64,000 bases of DNA from an uncultured Pelagibacteraceae bacterium (lineage in GTDB: Bacteria > Pseudomonadota > Alphaproteobacteria > Pelagibacterales > Pelagibacteraceae). Positions 46,401 to 56,532 of the stretch are shown piece after piece. The position numbers and the translations under genes were made by a program. The stretch's first letter is position 1, and each line of letters opens with the position of its first letter. The notes beneath the pieces are model-generated. The model saw nothing but the letters and a program-made list of their open reading frames with translations. It did no database searches and was not told the origin of the DNA. Location of the stretch: positions 62,001 to 126,000 of the forward strand of contig CACMDB010000002.1 of the NCBI GenBank assembly GCA_902612325.1, given 5' to 3'.

Positions 46401-47989
46401 AGATTGCCAAGCTAAGACATTCAACACCAGGTGTAACATTAATTTCCCCACCTCCGCATCATGATATTTATTCAATTGAGGATTTAGCACAGCTTATTTA
46501 TGATTTAAAACAAATCAATCCTAAGGCAAGAATTGGAGTTAAATTAGTTGCATCTTCTGGCGTTGGTACTATTGCAGCTGGTGTTGCAAAAGCAAAAGCT
46601 GATATAATTTTAATTTCAGGACATAATGGAGGAACCGGGGCTACACCTCAAACAAGTGTAAAATACGTAGGTATACCTTGGGAGATGGGACTGACGGAGG
46701 CCAATCAAGTTTTAACTTTAAATAATCTAAGACATAAAGTTACTTTAAGAACCGATGGAGGTATTAAAACTGGAAGAGATGTTGTTATCGCAGCAATGAT
46801 GGGTGCAGAGGAGTATGGTGTAGCAACTACTGCTTTAGTAGCAATGGGTTGTATTATGGTAAGGCAATGTCACTCTAATACTTGTCCTGTAGGAGTATGT
46901 ACACAGGATGAAAAATTAAGAGAAAAATTTACTGGAACACCTGATAAAGTTGTAAATTTATTTACATTTATTGCTACAGAGGTAAGAGAAATTTTAGCTT
47001 CACTTGGTTTTAAAACTTTAAATGAGGTTATCGGTCGAACTGATTTATTAATGCAGGTGAGTAAAGCTTCGCCTAATCTAGATGATTTAGATCTTAATCC
47101 ATTATTCGTCCAAGCAGACCCGGGCAATAATAAGAGGTATTGTGAGATATCAGAAATTAATCAAGTTCCTAATACACTGGATCAAGAAATTTGGCCTCAA
47201 ATAGAAAAGGCTTTAGATAACTCAGAAAAAATAAATAACGAGTTTTTAATTAAAAATACTAATAGAGCTGTAGGTACTAGAATTTCACATCACTTATATA
47301 AAAAATATGGTTATGAAAAATTAGAGGAAAATTTTTTAACTCTAGATTTTAAAGGCTCAGCTGGACAATCGTTTGGTGCATTTACTGCAAAAGGACTTAA
47401 ACTTAATTTAAAAGGTGATGCAAATGATTATGTTGGGAAAGGTTTGTCGGGAGCAACCATTTCAATAAAACTTCCTGACGAAAGCAATTTAATTTCGAAT
47501 GAGAATACTATTATTGGGAACACAGTTCTTTATGGTGCAACGTCAGGTAAACTTTTTGCAGCTGGTCAAGCTGGAGATAGATTTGCAGTAAGAAATTCTG
47601 GAGCAATAACTGTTATCGAGGGCTGTGATTCAAATGGTTGTGAATATATGACCGGTGGTACAGCAGTAATTCTTGGAGATGTTGGAGATAATTTTGCGGC
47701 TGGTATGACAGGGGGAATGGCTTTTATTTATGATAAATCAAAAGAATTTGAAAAAAAAGTTAATCCAGACTCAGTTGTATGGCAAGATGTTGAAACTGAG
47801 TATTGGTCAAAATTTTTAAAAGAATTGGTACTCGAACATAGCAATGAAACAGGGTCTAATTTATCAAAAAAAATAATTAATGATTTTGAAAACGAGTTAA
47901 AGAATTTTATACAGGTTTGTCCAAAAGAAATGATAGATAAGCTTAAAAATCCAATCTCTACAAAAACAAAAATACAAAAAGTTAGTTAA
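43484..47989 (+). CDS. gltB: Glutamate synthase large subunit
   Basis: GltB makes two glutamates from glutamine and 2-oxoglutarate and is the main ammonia-assimilation step with glutamine synthetase. The 1501-residue protein starts with a short propeptide ending before the nucleophile Cys26 (MEHDACGVG). It has a class II amidotransferase domain, a central domain, an FMN/iron-sulfur synthase domain (GHNGGTGATPQTSVKYVG, CHSNTCPVGVCTQ) and a C-terminal Gly-rich beta-helix. The length is standard. Confidence 0.97.
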   Translation: MSIYKKNLELLAKNNVYSKEMEHDACGVGLIASTEGKKSREVVEYGIEALKAVWHRGAVDADGKTGDGAGIHLEIPKDFFVEKIEVTGHTHDGSDICVGMIFLPRNDYSSQESCKTIVESELTKNDFSIYGWRQVPVNPKVLGEKAFQTMPEIIQVLFKSNDKNLLDKELERKIYETRKKIENKAFNLSLNNFYICSISSKSIIYKGMFLAEAISDFFLDLKDERFISRFAIFHQRFSTNTAPSWSLAQPFRAVAHNGEINTYKGNKNWMRVHEQEMSSPLFENVENLKPVIQKGVSDSAALDNVFELLNKSGQPAPLAKLMMIPDAWSKRNKTLPKSHQQLFNFLNSTMEPWDGPAAIAATDNEWVIAANDRNGLRPLRYAITKDKFLFAGSETGMIELNEKRILSKGRLGPGEIIGVRIEKGKVFTNNQIKDYLAKEYKHFNSQIIDLDEKLSISNEKHNFDGEDLRRRQHTFGISLEDLELILHPMAEDAKEATGSMGDDTPLAVLSDKYRPLYHFFRQNFSQVTNPPIDSLRENKVMSLKTRFGNLGNILDFDTLTEENIYVLNSPILSNSQFNKFINFFGKNSIAIDCTFSNDQSLFDSIKRIQKESEIAVRQGVTQLVLSDKAISDTRMPMPMLLCVGAINTFLIDKKLRGYVSINVQSGEALDTHSFATLIGVGATTVNPYIAFDSLYQRHEKKLFGQYSFDECVERYIKSVNAGLLKIMSKMGISVLSSYRGGCNFETVGLSRSIVDDYFPGVTSKISGIGLSGIEKKIRAIHKEAFESTDTVLPIGGIYRYRKNGETHQYQGRLIHLLQSAVGSNSYTAYKKYAEGIYNLPPINLRDLIDFRKKKLGPSIQISEVEPIEKILKRFGSGSMSHGALSKEAHETLAIGMNRIKGASCSGEGGEDANRFKIMDSGDSANSRVKQIASARFGVTVNYLNNCNEIEIKIAQGAKPGEGGQLPGFKVTDEIAKLRHSTPGVTLISPPPHHDIYSIEDLAQLIYDLKQINPKARIGVKLVASSGVGTIAAGVAKAKADIILISGHNGGTGATPQTSVKYVGIPWEMGLTEANQVLTLNNLRHKVTLRTDGGIKTGRDVVIAAMMGAEEYGVATTALVAMGCIMVRQCHSNTCPVGVCTQDEKLREKFTGTPDKVVNLFTFIATEVREILASLGFKTLNEVIGRTDLLMQVSKASPNLDDLDLNPLFVQADPGNNKRYCEISEINQVPNTLDQEIWPQIEKALDNSEKINNEFLIKNTNRAVGTRISHHLYKKYGYEKLEENFLTLDFKGSAGQSFGAFTAKGLKLNLKGDANDYVGKGLSGATISIKLPDESNLISNENTIIGNTVLYGATSGKLFAAGQAGDRFAVRNSGAITVIEGCDSNGCEYMTGGTAVILGDVGDNFAAGMTGGMAFIYDKSKEFEKKVNPDSVVWQDVETEYWSKFLKELVLEHSNETGSNLSKKIINDFENELKNFIQVCPKEMIDKLKNPISTKTKIQKVS

Positions 47990-48728
47990 TTATTAATTTT
48001 AACTCTTTTTTTAATATTTTGAGCCATTTTGGTGAAGACAAACTATGATCACCATTTTTTATAACTACTAATTTCTTGTTCTTAGATTGAAATATTTTCA
48101 AAACTTTTTTTGAGTAAATTACAGGTACAGATTTATCCTTACTCCCGTGAACCATTGTTACATTTACATTTTGATTTATTTTTTTATTTAAAATTCTATT
48201 TTTTCTTCCATCTTTAATCAATTGGTAAGTGATTGGGTATTCATAATCACCATGTTTTAAATTTATGAACCCTGTTTTTTTGATTTCAATCTTCATTTTA
48301 TTAGAAAATTTATTCCACATTAGCTTATCAAGAAATTCTGGCGCTGAACCTATTCCCAAAAAACCTTTAATTTTATTTTTGATAAGACTAAACTGGTTTA
48401 AAGAAATCCAAGCCCCCATACTTGATCCGATAAATATAATATCGTTTTTTTTGACAACTTTTTTAATTACTAAAGTAGTGTCCCTAGTCCATTTCGAAAT
48501 ATTACCATTAATAAATTTTCCTGATGATTTACCATGACCTGAATATTCTAAAGCAAGAAAACCCAGTTTATTTTTCTTTGCAAATTTTAAAAATGCTTGG
48601 GGTTTTTTGCCTTCCAAATCTGACATAAAACCATGTAAAAAAACAATGTAGGCAGCATTTTTTTGATGTAGTTTCAAATATCTTATTTTTCTGGTACTAG
48701 AAATTTTTAAGTAATTAAAATTTGTCAT
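47982..48728 (-). CDS. Alpha/beta hydrolase
   Basis: The 248-residue cytosolic protein has the oxyanion region VFLHGFMSDLEGKK, the nucleophile elbow GSSMGAW, a catalytic Asp in HGSKDKSV and a His in NGDHSLS. It resembles the ABHD10-like serine hydrolases of alphaproteobacteria. The substrate is unknown. Its end overlaps the end of gltB by eight bases. It diverges from the glycosyltransferase at 48771. Confidence 0.85.
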   Translation of the reverse strand: MTNFNYLKISSTRKIRYLKLHQKNAAYIVFLHGFMSDLEGKKPQAFLKFAKKNKLGFLALEYSGHGKSSGKFINGNISKWTRDTTLVIKKVVKKNDIIFIGSSMGAWISLNQFSLIKNKIKGFLGIGSAPEFLDKLMWNKFSNKMKIEIKKTGFINLKHGDYEYPITYQLIKDGRKNRILNKKINQNVNVTMVHGSKDKSVPVIYSKKVLKIFQSKNKKLVVIKNGDHSLSSPKWLKILKKELKLIIN

Positions 48729-48770
48729 AAAAGTTTATTAGTTTTGTCTATTATTATATAATTATTTTAA

Positions 48771-49925
48771 ATGTCATCTAATTTAAATGTTTTGCAAGTA
48801 ATCCCAAAATTAGGTTACGGAGGCGCAGAAACTGGTTGCTATGATATTGCACATTTTTTACCTGAAAATAATTGTAAATCTTATATTGTTACAAGTGGTG
48901 GAGAGTTAACCAAGTTTATTGATAAAAAAAAAGTAAAATTAATAAGGCTTCCTGTCCATAGCAAAAATCCATTATTGATTTTGATGAATTCAATTATTTT
49001 AATAATAATAATTTTGATTTTTAACATTTCAATTGTTCATGCAAGAAGCCGAGCACCAGCTTGGTCGTGTTTATTTGCAACAAAATTAACTCGAAGAAAG
49101 TTTGTTACTACATTTCACGGGACTTATAATTTCAGAGGTAGATTAAAAAAATTTTATAATTCAGTAATGGTAAGGTCAGATTTGGTAATAGCAGGATCAA
49201 ATTTTATCTTTTCACATATTCAAGAGAACTATCAGGAATTCTTGAATTCTAAAAAAAAATTTTTAGTAATTTTTAGGGGCGTAAATGTAGATTATTTTGA
49301 TCCAACAACTAAAATTGAGACTGATGAAAAAAAACTTTTAAATGAGTGGAATATTACTGATGAAAAAAAAATAATTCTTATGCCAGGTCGACTTACGTCA
49401 TGGAAAGGTCAAGAATTATTTATTGAGGCAATAAATTTAGTTAAAATTGAATTAGGATACGAAGCATTTCATGTTGTAATATTAGGCAGTGACCAAGGAA
49501 GAGATTCATACAAAGAAAAATTAATTAAATTGACTGAAAAATATAAACTGACCAATCAAGTAAAATTCATAGATCATTGTAAGGATATGGCTTTAGCTTA
49601 TAACGTTTCTGATATTATAGTTTCAGCATCAATTGAACCTGAAGCTTTTGGAAGAGTTGCGGTAGAGGCACAATCTATGGAAAAAATAATCATTGCTAGT
49701 AATATTGGAGGATCAAATGAGACAATTTTAAACGGAAAAACTGGGTTGTTATTTGAATCTGGTGACGCAGGCTCCTTGAGTAAAAAAATCATTCAAGCAA
49801 TGACAATGGATGAAACTTCCTTAAAATTAATGGGTAAGGAGGGAAGAAAAAACATTATAAAAAAATTTAATGTTGAAAAAATGTGTTTTTCTACTTATTC
49901 AGAGTATAAGAGATTACTAAATTAA
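48771..49925 (+). CDS. Glycosyltransferase family 4
   Basis: The 384-residue GT-B enzyme has the GT4 pattern: VIPKLGYGGAETGC at the N-terminus, LMPGRLTSWKGQELFIEA and the donor-binding EPEAFGRVAVEAQSMEKIIIASNIGG with the E-X7-E spacing. A hydrophobic stretch (residues 63-83) may bind the membrane. It likely adds a sugar to lipopolysaccharide or another envelope glycan. It sits alone, ending one base before the thrS ATG, so it may share a transcript with translation genes. Confidence 0.9.
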   Translation: MSSNLNVLQVIPKLGYGGAETGCYDIAHFLPENNCKSYIVTSGGELTKFIDKKKVKLIRLPVHSKNPLLILMNSIILIIIILIFNISIVHARSRAPAWSCLFATKLTRRKFVTTFHGTYNFRGRLKKFYNSVMVRSDLVIAGSNFIFSHIQENYQEFLNSKKKFLVIFRGVNVDYFDPTTKIETDEKKLLNEWNITDEKKIILMPGRLTSWKGQELFIEAINLVKIELGYEAFHVVILGSDQGRDSYKEKLIKLTEKYKLTNQVKFIDHCKDMALAYNVSDIIVSASIEPEAFGRVAVEAQSMEKIIIASNIGGSNETILNGKTGLLFESGDAGSLSKKIIQAMTMDETSLKLMGKEGRKNIIKKFNVEKMCFSTYSEYKRLLN

Positions 49926-51848
49926 ATGCCCATAATTACTTTACCAGACGGAAACAATTTAGATTTTCCTAAAAAAGTGACAGGCCTTGAGATTGCTGAA
50001 AAAATTAGCAAATCATTAGCAAAACAAGCCTTGATAATGAGTGTGAATGGAGAATTAAAAGATTTATATTTTTCGATTGATAAAGATTGTTCCGTTAAAA
50101 TTTTTACAGCAAAAGACCCAGAGGGTTTAGAAGTTATTAGACATGACGCTGCACATATTATGGCTATGGCAGTTCAAGAATTATATCCAGGCACACAAGT
50201 TACTATTGGACCAGTTATAGAAAATGGATTTTATTATGACTTTGCCAGAAAAGAGCCTTTTACTGATGACGATCTTAAAAAAATTGAGGAAAGGATGTCA
50301 AAAATAATTGACAAAGACTTAAAAACAAGACGAGAAGTATGGGAAAGAGATAAAGCAATTAAGCATTTTAAAAAAATTGGAGAAAAATATAAGGCAGAAA
50401 TTATTAAGAGTATTCCGGAATCTGAAGAACTTTCAGTCTATCATCATGGTGATACTTGGTATGATTTATGTAGAGGACCTCATTTAGTATCGTCTAGTAA
50501 AATTGGCAAAGCCTTTAAACTTACAAAAGTTTCAGGTGCATATTGGCGAGGTGACTCAAAAAATGAAATGCTTCAAAGGATCTACGGAACAAGTTGGGCC
50601 TCTCAGAAAGATTTAGACGATTATTTAAAAAGAATTGAAGAGGCAGAAAAAAGAGATCATCGTAAATTGGGCAAAGAAATGGATTTGTTTCATTTTAGGG
50701 AAGAAAGTCCAGGATCTGTTTTTTGGCATGAGAAAGGTTGGACGTTATTTCAAAAATTAATTAATTACATGAGAGCTAAACAGGACCTAGCCGGATACAA
50801 AGAGGTTAACACACCAGAGGTATTAGACAGACTATTGTGGGAAAAATCAGGTCATTGGGAAAAATATGGGGAAAACATGTATACCTCAGAAACTCCTGAT
50901 GAAAAAGTTTTTGCAATTAAACCAATGAATTGCCCTGGACACATACAAGTTTTTAATCAAGGTCTTAAAAGTTATCGAGATTTACCTCTAAGAATTACTG
51001 AGTTTGGAAAAGTTCATAGATATGAACCATCTGGTGCTTTACATGGGTTATTAAGAGTAAGAGCATTCACTCAAGATGATGCTCATATTTTTTGCTCCGA
51101 AGATCAAATCACAAGTGAATGTTTAAATGTTACAAATTTGATATTAGAAATTTATAAAGATCTAGGTTTCGAAAATGTAATTCTAAAATATGCTGATAGG
51201 CCAGAGGTAAGAGTTGGTGAGGATGAGATTTGGGACAAGGCTGAAGCATCTTTGTTAAAGGCAGTCAAAGCTTCTAAACTTGAGTATAGTATAAATAAAG
51301 GTGAGGGAGCATTTTACGGTCCAAAAATAGAATTTGTTTTAAGAGATGCAATAGGAAGAGATTGGCAATGTGGAACAGTCCAAGTTGATTTGAATTTACC
51401 AGGTAGATTAGATGCATCATATGTAGATAAAGATGGCACTAAGAAAGTTCCTGTTATGTTACATCGTGCATTATTCGGATCACTTGAGAGATTTATAGGT
51501 ATTCTGATTGAAAACTATGCTGGAAAATTTCCATTTTGGATATCTCCGTTACAAACAGTTGTTATACCTATTTCTGAAGACTTCGAAGAATATGCAAAAA
51601 AAGTTTCCAATAAGATAAGAGAAGTTGGTATTACATCAATGGTTGATTTAAAAAATCATAATTTAAATTATAAAATAAGAGATCATTCATTAGCAAAAAT
51701 ACCTCTTTTAATAATTTGTGGTAAAAAAGAAGTTGACAGTAACTCAGTAACTATTAGAAGATTGGATTCAAATAAACAAGAAAATATGGAACTAAACTCT
51801 TTTCTAAAAAAATTTTCTGCTTTAAACAAAGCACCTTCAAATATTTAA
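49926..51848 (+). CDS. thrS: Threonyl-tRNA synthetase
   Basis: ThrS charges tRNA-Thr and edits mischarged serine. The 640-residue protein has the TGS domain (residues 1-62), the editing domain with HIMAMAVQELYPG and DLCRGPHL, and the class II core with zinc ligand Cys in KPMNCPGH, RVRAFTQDDAHIFC and the HRALFGSLERFIGIL motif 3. The anticodon-binding domain is C-terminal. Its TAA directly abuts the infC GTG. Confidence 0.97.
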   Translation: MPIITLPDGNNLDFPKKVTGLEIAEKISKSLAKQALIMSVNGELKDLYFSIDKDCSVKIFTAKDPEGLEVIRHDAAHIMAMAVQELYPGTQVTIGPVIENGFYYDFARKEPFTDDDLKKIEERMSKIIDKDLKTRREVWERDKAIKHFKKIGEKYKAEIIKSIPESEELSVYHHGDTWYDLCRGPHLVSSSKIGKAFKLTKVSGAYWRGDSKNEMLQRIYGTSWASQKDLDDYLKRIEEAEKRDHRKLGKEMDLFHFREESPGSVFWHEKGWTLFQKLINYMRAKQDLAGYKEVNTPEVLDRLLWEKSGHWEKYGENMYTSETPDEKVFAIKPMNCPGHIQVFNQGLKSYRDLPLRITEFGKVHRYEPSGALHGLLRVRAFTQDDAHIFCSEDQITSECLNVTNLILEIYKDLGFENVILKYADRPEVRVGEDEIWDKAEASLLKAVKASKLEYSINKGEGAFYGPKIEFVLRDAIGRDWQCGTVQVDLNLPGRLDASYVDKDGTKKVPVMLHRALFGSLERFIGILIENYAGKFPFWISPLQTVVIPISEDFEEYAKKVSNKIREVGITSMVDLKNHNLNYKIRDHSLAKIPLLIICGKKEVDSNSVTIRRLDSNKQENMELNSFLKKFSALNKAPSNI

Positions 51849-52394
51849 GTGGCGGATTTTAAGCAAAACTATTTTCAAAGAAGAACCAAGGATCGTGGAC
51901 CTCGATCAAATAACAGAATTTCCTCACCCGAGGTTCAAGTTATTGCAAGTGATGGAGAAAACTTAGGTGTTTTAAATACTAATGAGGCAATCTCAATGGC
52001 AAAAAATCAAGGTTTGGATTTAATCGAAATTGCCCCAAATGCCAATCCCCCAGTTTGTAAAATTATGGACATGGGTAAATATAAATATGATGCGCAAAAA
52101 AAAGCAAACCTTGCAAAAAAGAAACAAAAAATAATTGCTTTAAAAGAAATTAAAATGAGACCAGTAACGGAAACGCATGATTATGAGTTTAAAGTAAAAA
52201 ATGCTAAAAAATTTATTGCCAAAGGTGATAAGGTAAAGTTCACCATTAGATTTAAAGGACGTGAACTTCAACACTCTCATTTAGGAAATGAGTTGATGGC
52301 CAAAATTAAAGAGGATATGAAAGATATTGGTAAAGTCGAACTACACCCCAAGTTTGATGGGAAGCAAATGATTATGGTAATTCAACCTTTATAG
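51849..52394 (+). CDS. infC: Translation initiation factor IF-3
   Basis: IF-3 keeps ribosomal subunits apart and checks the start codon. The 181-residue protein has the N-domain (NNRISSPEVQVIASDGENLGV), a Lys-rich linker and the C-domain (KEIKMRPVTETHDYEFKVKNAKKF, VKFTIRFKGREL). The start codon is GTG, abutting the thrS stop with no gap. In E. coli the infC start is the rare AUU used for self-control; here GTG could allow a weaker form of the same control (inference). Confidence 0.96.
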   Translation: MADFKQNYFQRRTKDRGPRSNNRISSPEVQVIASDGENLGVLNTNEAISMAKNQGLDLIEIAPNANPPVCKIMDMGKYKYDAQKKANLAKKKQKIIALKEIKMRPVTETHDYEFKVKNAKKFIAKGDKVKFTIRFKGRELQHSHLGNELMAKIKEDMKDIGKVELHPKFDGKQMIMVIQPL

Positions 52395-52404
52395 GCTTTA
52401 ATAT

Positions 52405-52438
52405 AGGTTGTAAATTTTCTACATTCTTTGTATAACCT
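52405..52438 (+). promoter_or_regulatory. Hairpin between infC and rpmI, candidate L20-type leader
   Basis: AGGTTGTA (52405-52412) pairs with TATAACCT (52431-52438), eight pairs with one G-U, with an 18-base loop. No T-run follows, so it is not a terminator. It ends nine bases before the rpmI ATG and could hide the ribosome site. In E. coli, L20 represses rpmI-rplT through RNA in this same position. Confidence 0.4.
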
Positions 52439-52447
52439 CGTCCAATT

Positions 52448-52654
52448 ATGCCAAAATTAAAAACAAAAAGCTCAGCAAAAAAAAGATTTAAAATTTCAGC
52501 TAGAGGGAAAGTTATGATGGCCCAAGCTGGAAAGAGGCACGGCATGATAAAAAGAACTAATTCTCAAATAAGAAAACTTAGAGGTACTACTGCGATGTCA
52601 AAACAAGATGGTAAAATTGTTAAATCGTATATGCCTTACAGCTTAAGGGGTTAA
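52448..52654 (+). CDS. rpmI: 50S ribosomal protein L35
   Basis: L35 is a small basic 50S protein. The 68-residue product has the conserved [22 protein letters not shown] start, followed by [20 protein letters not shown]. It starts after the hairpin and lies one base from rplT, its constant partner. The infC-rpmI-rplT order is conserved in most bacteria. Confidence 0.97.
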   Translation: MPKLKTKSSAKKRFKISARGKVMMAQAGKRHGMIKRTNSQIRKLRGTTAMSKQDGKIVKSYMPYSLRG

Positions 52655-52655
52655 A

Positions 52656-53012
52656 ATGGCAAGAGTTAAAAGAGGTGTAACAAGTAGAGCTAAACACAAA
52701 AAAGTTTTAAAAGCTGTAAAAGGTCAGTGGGGAAGAAGAAAAAATACTATTAGAGTTGCAAAGCAAGCTATGGAAAAAGCTATGCAATATGCATACAGAG
52801 ATCGGAGAAATAAGAAAAGAGATTTCAAATCATTGTGGATACAAAGAATCAATGCGGGTGTAAGAGCTGAAGGTTTGACATATTCCAAGTTTATTTATGG
52901 TTTAAATAAATGTGGAATTAAAATTGATAGAAAAATTTTAGCTGAGATAGCCTATGATAGCCCAGAAGCCTTTAAAACTATTGTCCAAAAAGCACAATCT
53001 GCTTTAAATTAA
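52656..53012 (+). CDS. rplT: 50S ribosomal protein L20
   Basis: L20 binds 23S rRNA early in 50S assembly and represses its own operon in several bacteria. The 118-residue product has [42 protein letters not shown]-type N-terminal sequence and the [24 protein letters not shown] core. Length is standard. It is followed by pheS across a 43-base gap. Confidence 0.97.
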   Translation: MARVKRGVTSRAKHKKVLKAVKGQWGRRKNTIRVAKQAMEKAMQYAYRDRRNKKRDFKSLWIQRINAGVRAEGLTYSKFIYGLNKCGIKIDRKILAEIAYDSPEAFKTIVQKAQSALN

Positions 53013-53026
53013 TCTTCACTATTGTT

Positions 53027-53046
53027 TTATTTCGCTGAAGAAATAA
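53027..53046 (+). promoter_or_regulatory. Hairpin before pheS
   Basis: TTATTTC (53027-53033) pairs with GAAATAA (53040-53046) around a six-base loop, ending nine bases before the pheS ATG where a ribosome site would be. There is no T-run after it. It may influence pheS translation or mRNA processing after rplT; the stem is A/T-rich and weak. Confidence 0.25.
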
Positions 53047-53055
53047 TCTGTAAAA

Positions 53056-54123
53056 ATGTCTGATCTAAAAAAAATAAGAGACGAATTTATATCAAAATTA
53101 AAAGGTAAATTAGATCTAGCAGAACTTAATCAAATTAAATCTGATCTATTTGGTAAAAATGGGTTGGTCTCATCTCAATTTAAAAAAATAGGTACTATTG
53201 ATATCTCAAAAAGAAAAAAATTTGCATCTGATTTGAACATAATTAAGGATGAACTTCATGATCTTATAAATTTAAAAATAAAAGAAATAGAAAAAGCAAA
53301 TATTAATGAAAAATTGGAAAAAGAAAAAATTGATGTTACTTTACCAGAGCGATCATTTGTAAAGGGTAAAATCCATCCTGTATCACAAACAATTGATGAA
53401 ATATCTTCTATATTTTCTGAAATAGGCTTTAGTGTAGAGGAAGGACCAGATGTTGAAAATGAATATAACAATTTTACTGCTTTAAATACTCCAGACAATC
53501 ATCCAGCAAGAGATATGCATGATACATTTTATCTTGATGAAAAAAAAGAAAGACTGCTGCGCACTCACACGTCCCCTGTTCAAATTAGAACAATGTTAAA
53601 AGACAAACCACCTTTTAAAATAATCGCACCTGGCAGAACATACAGATCGGATAGTGATCAAACACATTCACCAATGTTTCACCAAGTTGAAGGTCTTCAT
53701 ATAGACAAAAATATAAATATGGGTCATTTAAAAGGTTGTTTGAATTATTTTATCAAAGAATTTTTTGAAGTTAAAAAAATAAAGATGAGATTTAGGCCAA
53801 GCCATTTTCCTTTCACAGAACCATCTGCTGAAGTAGATATTGGATACGAAATCAAAGATGGAAAAATTATTATAGGGGAAGGTGATCAGTGGCTAGAAAT
53901 ACTAGGTTGTGGAATGGTTCATCCAAATGTTTTAAAAAATGTAAAGGTCGATCCAACTAAGTTTCAGGGTTATGCGTTTGGAATTGGAATTGATAGATTG
54001 GCGATGTTAAAATATGGAATTAATGATCTTAGAGCGTTTTTTGATTGTGATTATAGATGGTTAAATCATTTTGGATTTGATCCTTTAGACGTACCCACAA
54101 ATTATAGAGGCCTAAGTAGATGA
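53056..54123 (+). CDS. pheS: Phenylalanyl-tRNA synthetase alpha subunit
   Basis: PheS carries the class II active site of the heterotetrameric enzyme. The 355-residue subunit has a coiled-coil N-terminus (about 1-85) and the catalytic core: [65 protein letters not shown] and the motif 3 region [17 protein letters not shown]. Its stop overlaps the pheT start (ATGA). Confidence 0.97.
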   Translation: MSDLKKIRDEFISKLKGKLDLAELNQIKSDLFGKNGLVSSQFKKIGTIDISKRKKFASDLNIIKDELHDLINLKIKEIEKANINEKLEKEKIDVTLPERSFVKGKIHPVSQTIDEISSIFSEIGFSVEEGPDVENEYNNFTALNTPDNHPARDMHDTFYLDEKKERLLRTHTSPVQIRTMLKDKPPFKIIAPGRTYRSDSDQTHSPMFHQVEGLHIDKNINMGHLKGCLNYFIKEFFEVKKIKMRFRPSHFPFTEPSAEVDIGYEIKDGKIIIGEGDQWLEILGCGMVHPNVLKNVKVDPTKFQGYAFGIGIDRLAMLKYGINDLRAFFDCDYRWLNHFGFDPLDVPTNYRGLSR

Positions 54124-56525
54124 AAATCACATTTGATTGGTTAAAAGATCATTTAAAAACTAATCTGAAAGAAAAAAATCTTTTAGAACAACTTACCAAT
54201 ATTGGACTAGAAGTAGAAAGTGTGGAAAGTTTTTCATCTGATGATCAATTATTTAAAGTTGCAAAAATTATCAAGACAGAAAAACACCCAAACGCAGACC
54301 GACTTAAAGTTTGTGATGTAAACATCGGTGAGAAAGAGCTTAAAAAAGTTGTGTGTGGTGCCACCAATGCGAACGAAGGACTTATTACTATATATGCACC
54401 TCCAGGTGCAATTATCCCAAAGACTAATACAAAATTAGAAATAGCTAAAATTAGAGGTGTAACTTCTTACGGAATGCTTTGCTCTGAGTCTGAGTTAAAT
54501 TTATCTGATGAGAGTGATGGTATTACTGAATTATCTAAAAAATATGAAAAAAATATTGGTAAAAGTTATTTTTCAAAATCAAAATCTAATCTTATTGATT
54601 TATCAATCACACCTAATCGACCAGATTGCCTTGGTGTAAAGGGGATAGCTAGAGATCTTGCAGCTTCAGGTTTTGGAAGGTTAATAGTATCTAAAGAAAA
54701 AAAAATTAAATTTAAAACAAAACAAACTATAAAAGTTAAGATTAATAAGGAGAAAGGACAAGGGTGTAGTGCTTTTGGAAGTTGTGTAATTAAAAATGTG
54801 AAAAATACCGAGAGTCCTCAATGGCTCAAAGATAAATTAATTTCAGTTGGTCAAAAACCTATTTCAGCTATTGTTGATATAACAAATTATGTAATGCTTG
54901 ATATTAATCGACCATTACACGCATATGATGCTGATAAAATTGAAAAAGGGATAATCGTAAGAAACTCAAAATCTGGAGAAGAATTTACAGCACTGGACAA
55001 TAAAATTTATAAGTTAGAAAAAGGTATGTGTGTCATTAGTGACAACAAAGGAGTTTTAGGATTAGGTGGAATTATTGGGGGCACAAGATCAGGCACAGAA
55101 TTTGATACAAAAAATATATTATTAGAGTCTGCTTATTTTGATCCAAGATCAATTAGAAATACGGCAAAAAAATTGAACTTAGATACAGATGCAAAATTTA
55201 GATTTGAAAGAGGAATTGACCCATTATCCATCGAAACTGGTTTAAAGAAAGCGGCATCACTAATTCAAGAAATTTGTGGTGGTGAAGTTAGTAAAATCGA
55301 CATTCAAAAAACTGAATCTTATAAAACCAAAATTATAAACTTTGATGTAAATTCTTTTGAAAATATAGTTGGATTTAAAATTTCTGAGAAGGAAATCCAA
55401 AGAATTTTGATTGATCTTGGTTTTATCATTAAAAAAGAAAAAAATTCTTTAAAGTTGATAGTTCCTTCCTGGAGACCAGATATTTCACAGCAAATAGACA
55501 TTATTGAAGAGTTGGTGAGAATAAGTGGTTATGATAAAATAAAAACAATTGACCCAATTAAAGATAGATCTAAATCCACTTTAACTCAAACTCAAAGATT
55601 ATTTCATTTCTTACAAAGAGCAATTGCTTCGAAGGGTTATTTAGAGACAATAACATGGTCATTTACAGATCAAAGTTATAACGATCACTTTAGAGAAGCT
55701 GGTAAAGAAATAAAAATTGTAAACCCTATAAGTTCTGAATTGGGAGTTTTAAGAAATTCCATATTTTCAAATTTAATCATGTATATGGGTAAAAATTTGG
55801 ATAGAGGCTTTAAAGATTTATCTATATTTGAGATAGGTCCTATTTTTACTGGTTCAAATCCAGGTGAGCAAAAAACAGTAGTTTGTGGTTTGTCAGCCGG
55901 TAAAAAATCAAGACTTTCTTGGATCGATAAAGAGAGAAATATTGATTTATTTGATGCAAAAAGAGATGTAGTGCAAACTTTGAGTGAAGCAGGTTATAAT
56001 TCTGATCATTTTTTTATTGATAGCAAAACACCAAATTATTATCATCCAGGAAAGTCCGGTAGAATTTTCTTAGATCATAGTAAAGATAAAGTTGCAGCTT
56101 ATTTTGGCGAAATTCATCCTAATATTCTAAAAAAAATTGATATTAAAACTGAAAATTTAATAGGTTTTGAAATCTTTTTAGAAAATTTAAAACTTTCAAG
56201 AAAAACATTGAAAGATCAAAAATTAAAGTTTTCTGTATCGGATTTTCAAAAATCAGAGCGAGATTTTGCATTTGTAGTTAATAAAGATGTAGAGGCACAA
56301 GAGTTAATAAGCGTAATTTCTAATGTGAATCCAAATCTTATTAGCAATATAAAAGTTTTTGATGTTTATGAAGGTGAAAATATCCCAGATAATCAAAAGT
56401 CTATAGCTATCAGCATAACGATTCAGTCATCAGAAAAAACTTTAAACGATAAGGATTTAGAGAAAATTAATAATTCAATCATAGAAGCAGTAGAAAATAA
56501 AACTGGCGCTAAAATTCGATCTTAA
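54120..56525 (+). CDS. pheT: Phenylalanyl-tRNA synthetase beta subunit
   Basis: PheT recognises tRNA-Phe and edits mischarged tyrosine. The 801-residue subunit has an N-terminal tRNA-binding (EMAP-like) domain ([15 protein letters not shown]), B3/B4 editing region ([21 protein letters not shown]), B5 domain, a catalytic-like core and the C-terminal ferredoxin-fold anticodon-binding domain ([18 protein letters not shown]). It starts inside the pheS stop and ends seven bases before lepA. Confidence 0.96.
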   Translation: MKITFDWLKDHLKTNLKEKNLLEQLTNIGLEVESVESFSSDDQLFKVAKIIKTEKHPNADRLKVCDVNIGEKELKKVVCGATNANEGLITIYAPPGAIIPKTNTKLEIAKIRGVTSYGMLCSESELNLSDESDGITELSKKYEKNIGKSYFSKSKSNLIDLSITPNRPDCLGVKGIARDLAASGFGRLIVSKEKKIKFKTKQTIKVKINKEKGQGCSAFGSCVIKNVKNTESPQWLKDKLISVGQKPISAIVDITNYVMLDINRPLHAYDADKIEKGIIVRNSKSGEEFTALDNKIYKLEKGMCVISDNKGVLGLGGIIGGTRSGTEFDTKNILLESAYFDPRSIRNTAKKLNLDTDAKFRFERGIDPLSIETGLKKAASLIQEICGGEVSKIDIQKTESYKTKIINFDVNSFENIVGFKISEKEIQRILIDLGFIIKKEKNSLKLIVPSWRPDISQQIDIIEELVRISGYDKIKTIDPIKDRSKSTLTQTQRLFHFLQRAIASKGYLETITWSFTDQSYNDHFREAGKEIKIVNPISSELGVLRNSIFSNLIMYMGKNLDRGFKDLSIFEIGPIFTGSNPGEQKTVVCGLSAGKKSRLSWIDKERNIDLFDAKRDVVQTLSEAGYNSDHFFIDSKTPNYYHPGKSGRIFLDHSKDKVAAYFGEIHPNILKKIDIKTENLIGFEIFLENLKLSRKTLKDQKLKFSVSDFQKSERDFAFVVNKDVEAQELISVISNVNPNLISNIKVFDVYEGENIPDNQKSIAISITIQSSEKTLNDKDLEKINNSIIEAVENKTGAKIRS

Positions 56526-56532
56526 AATTAAA

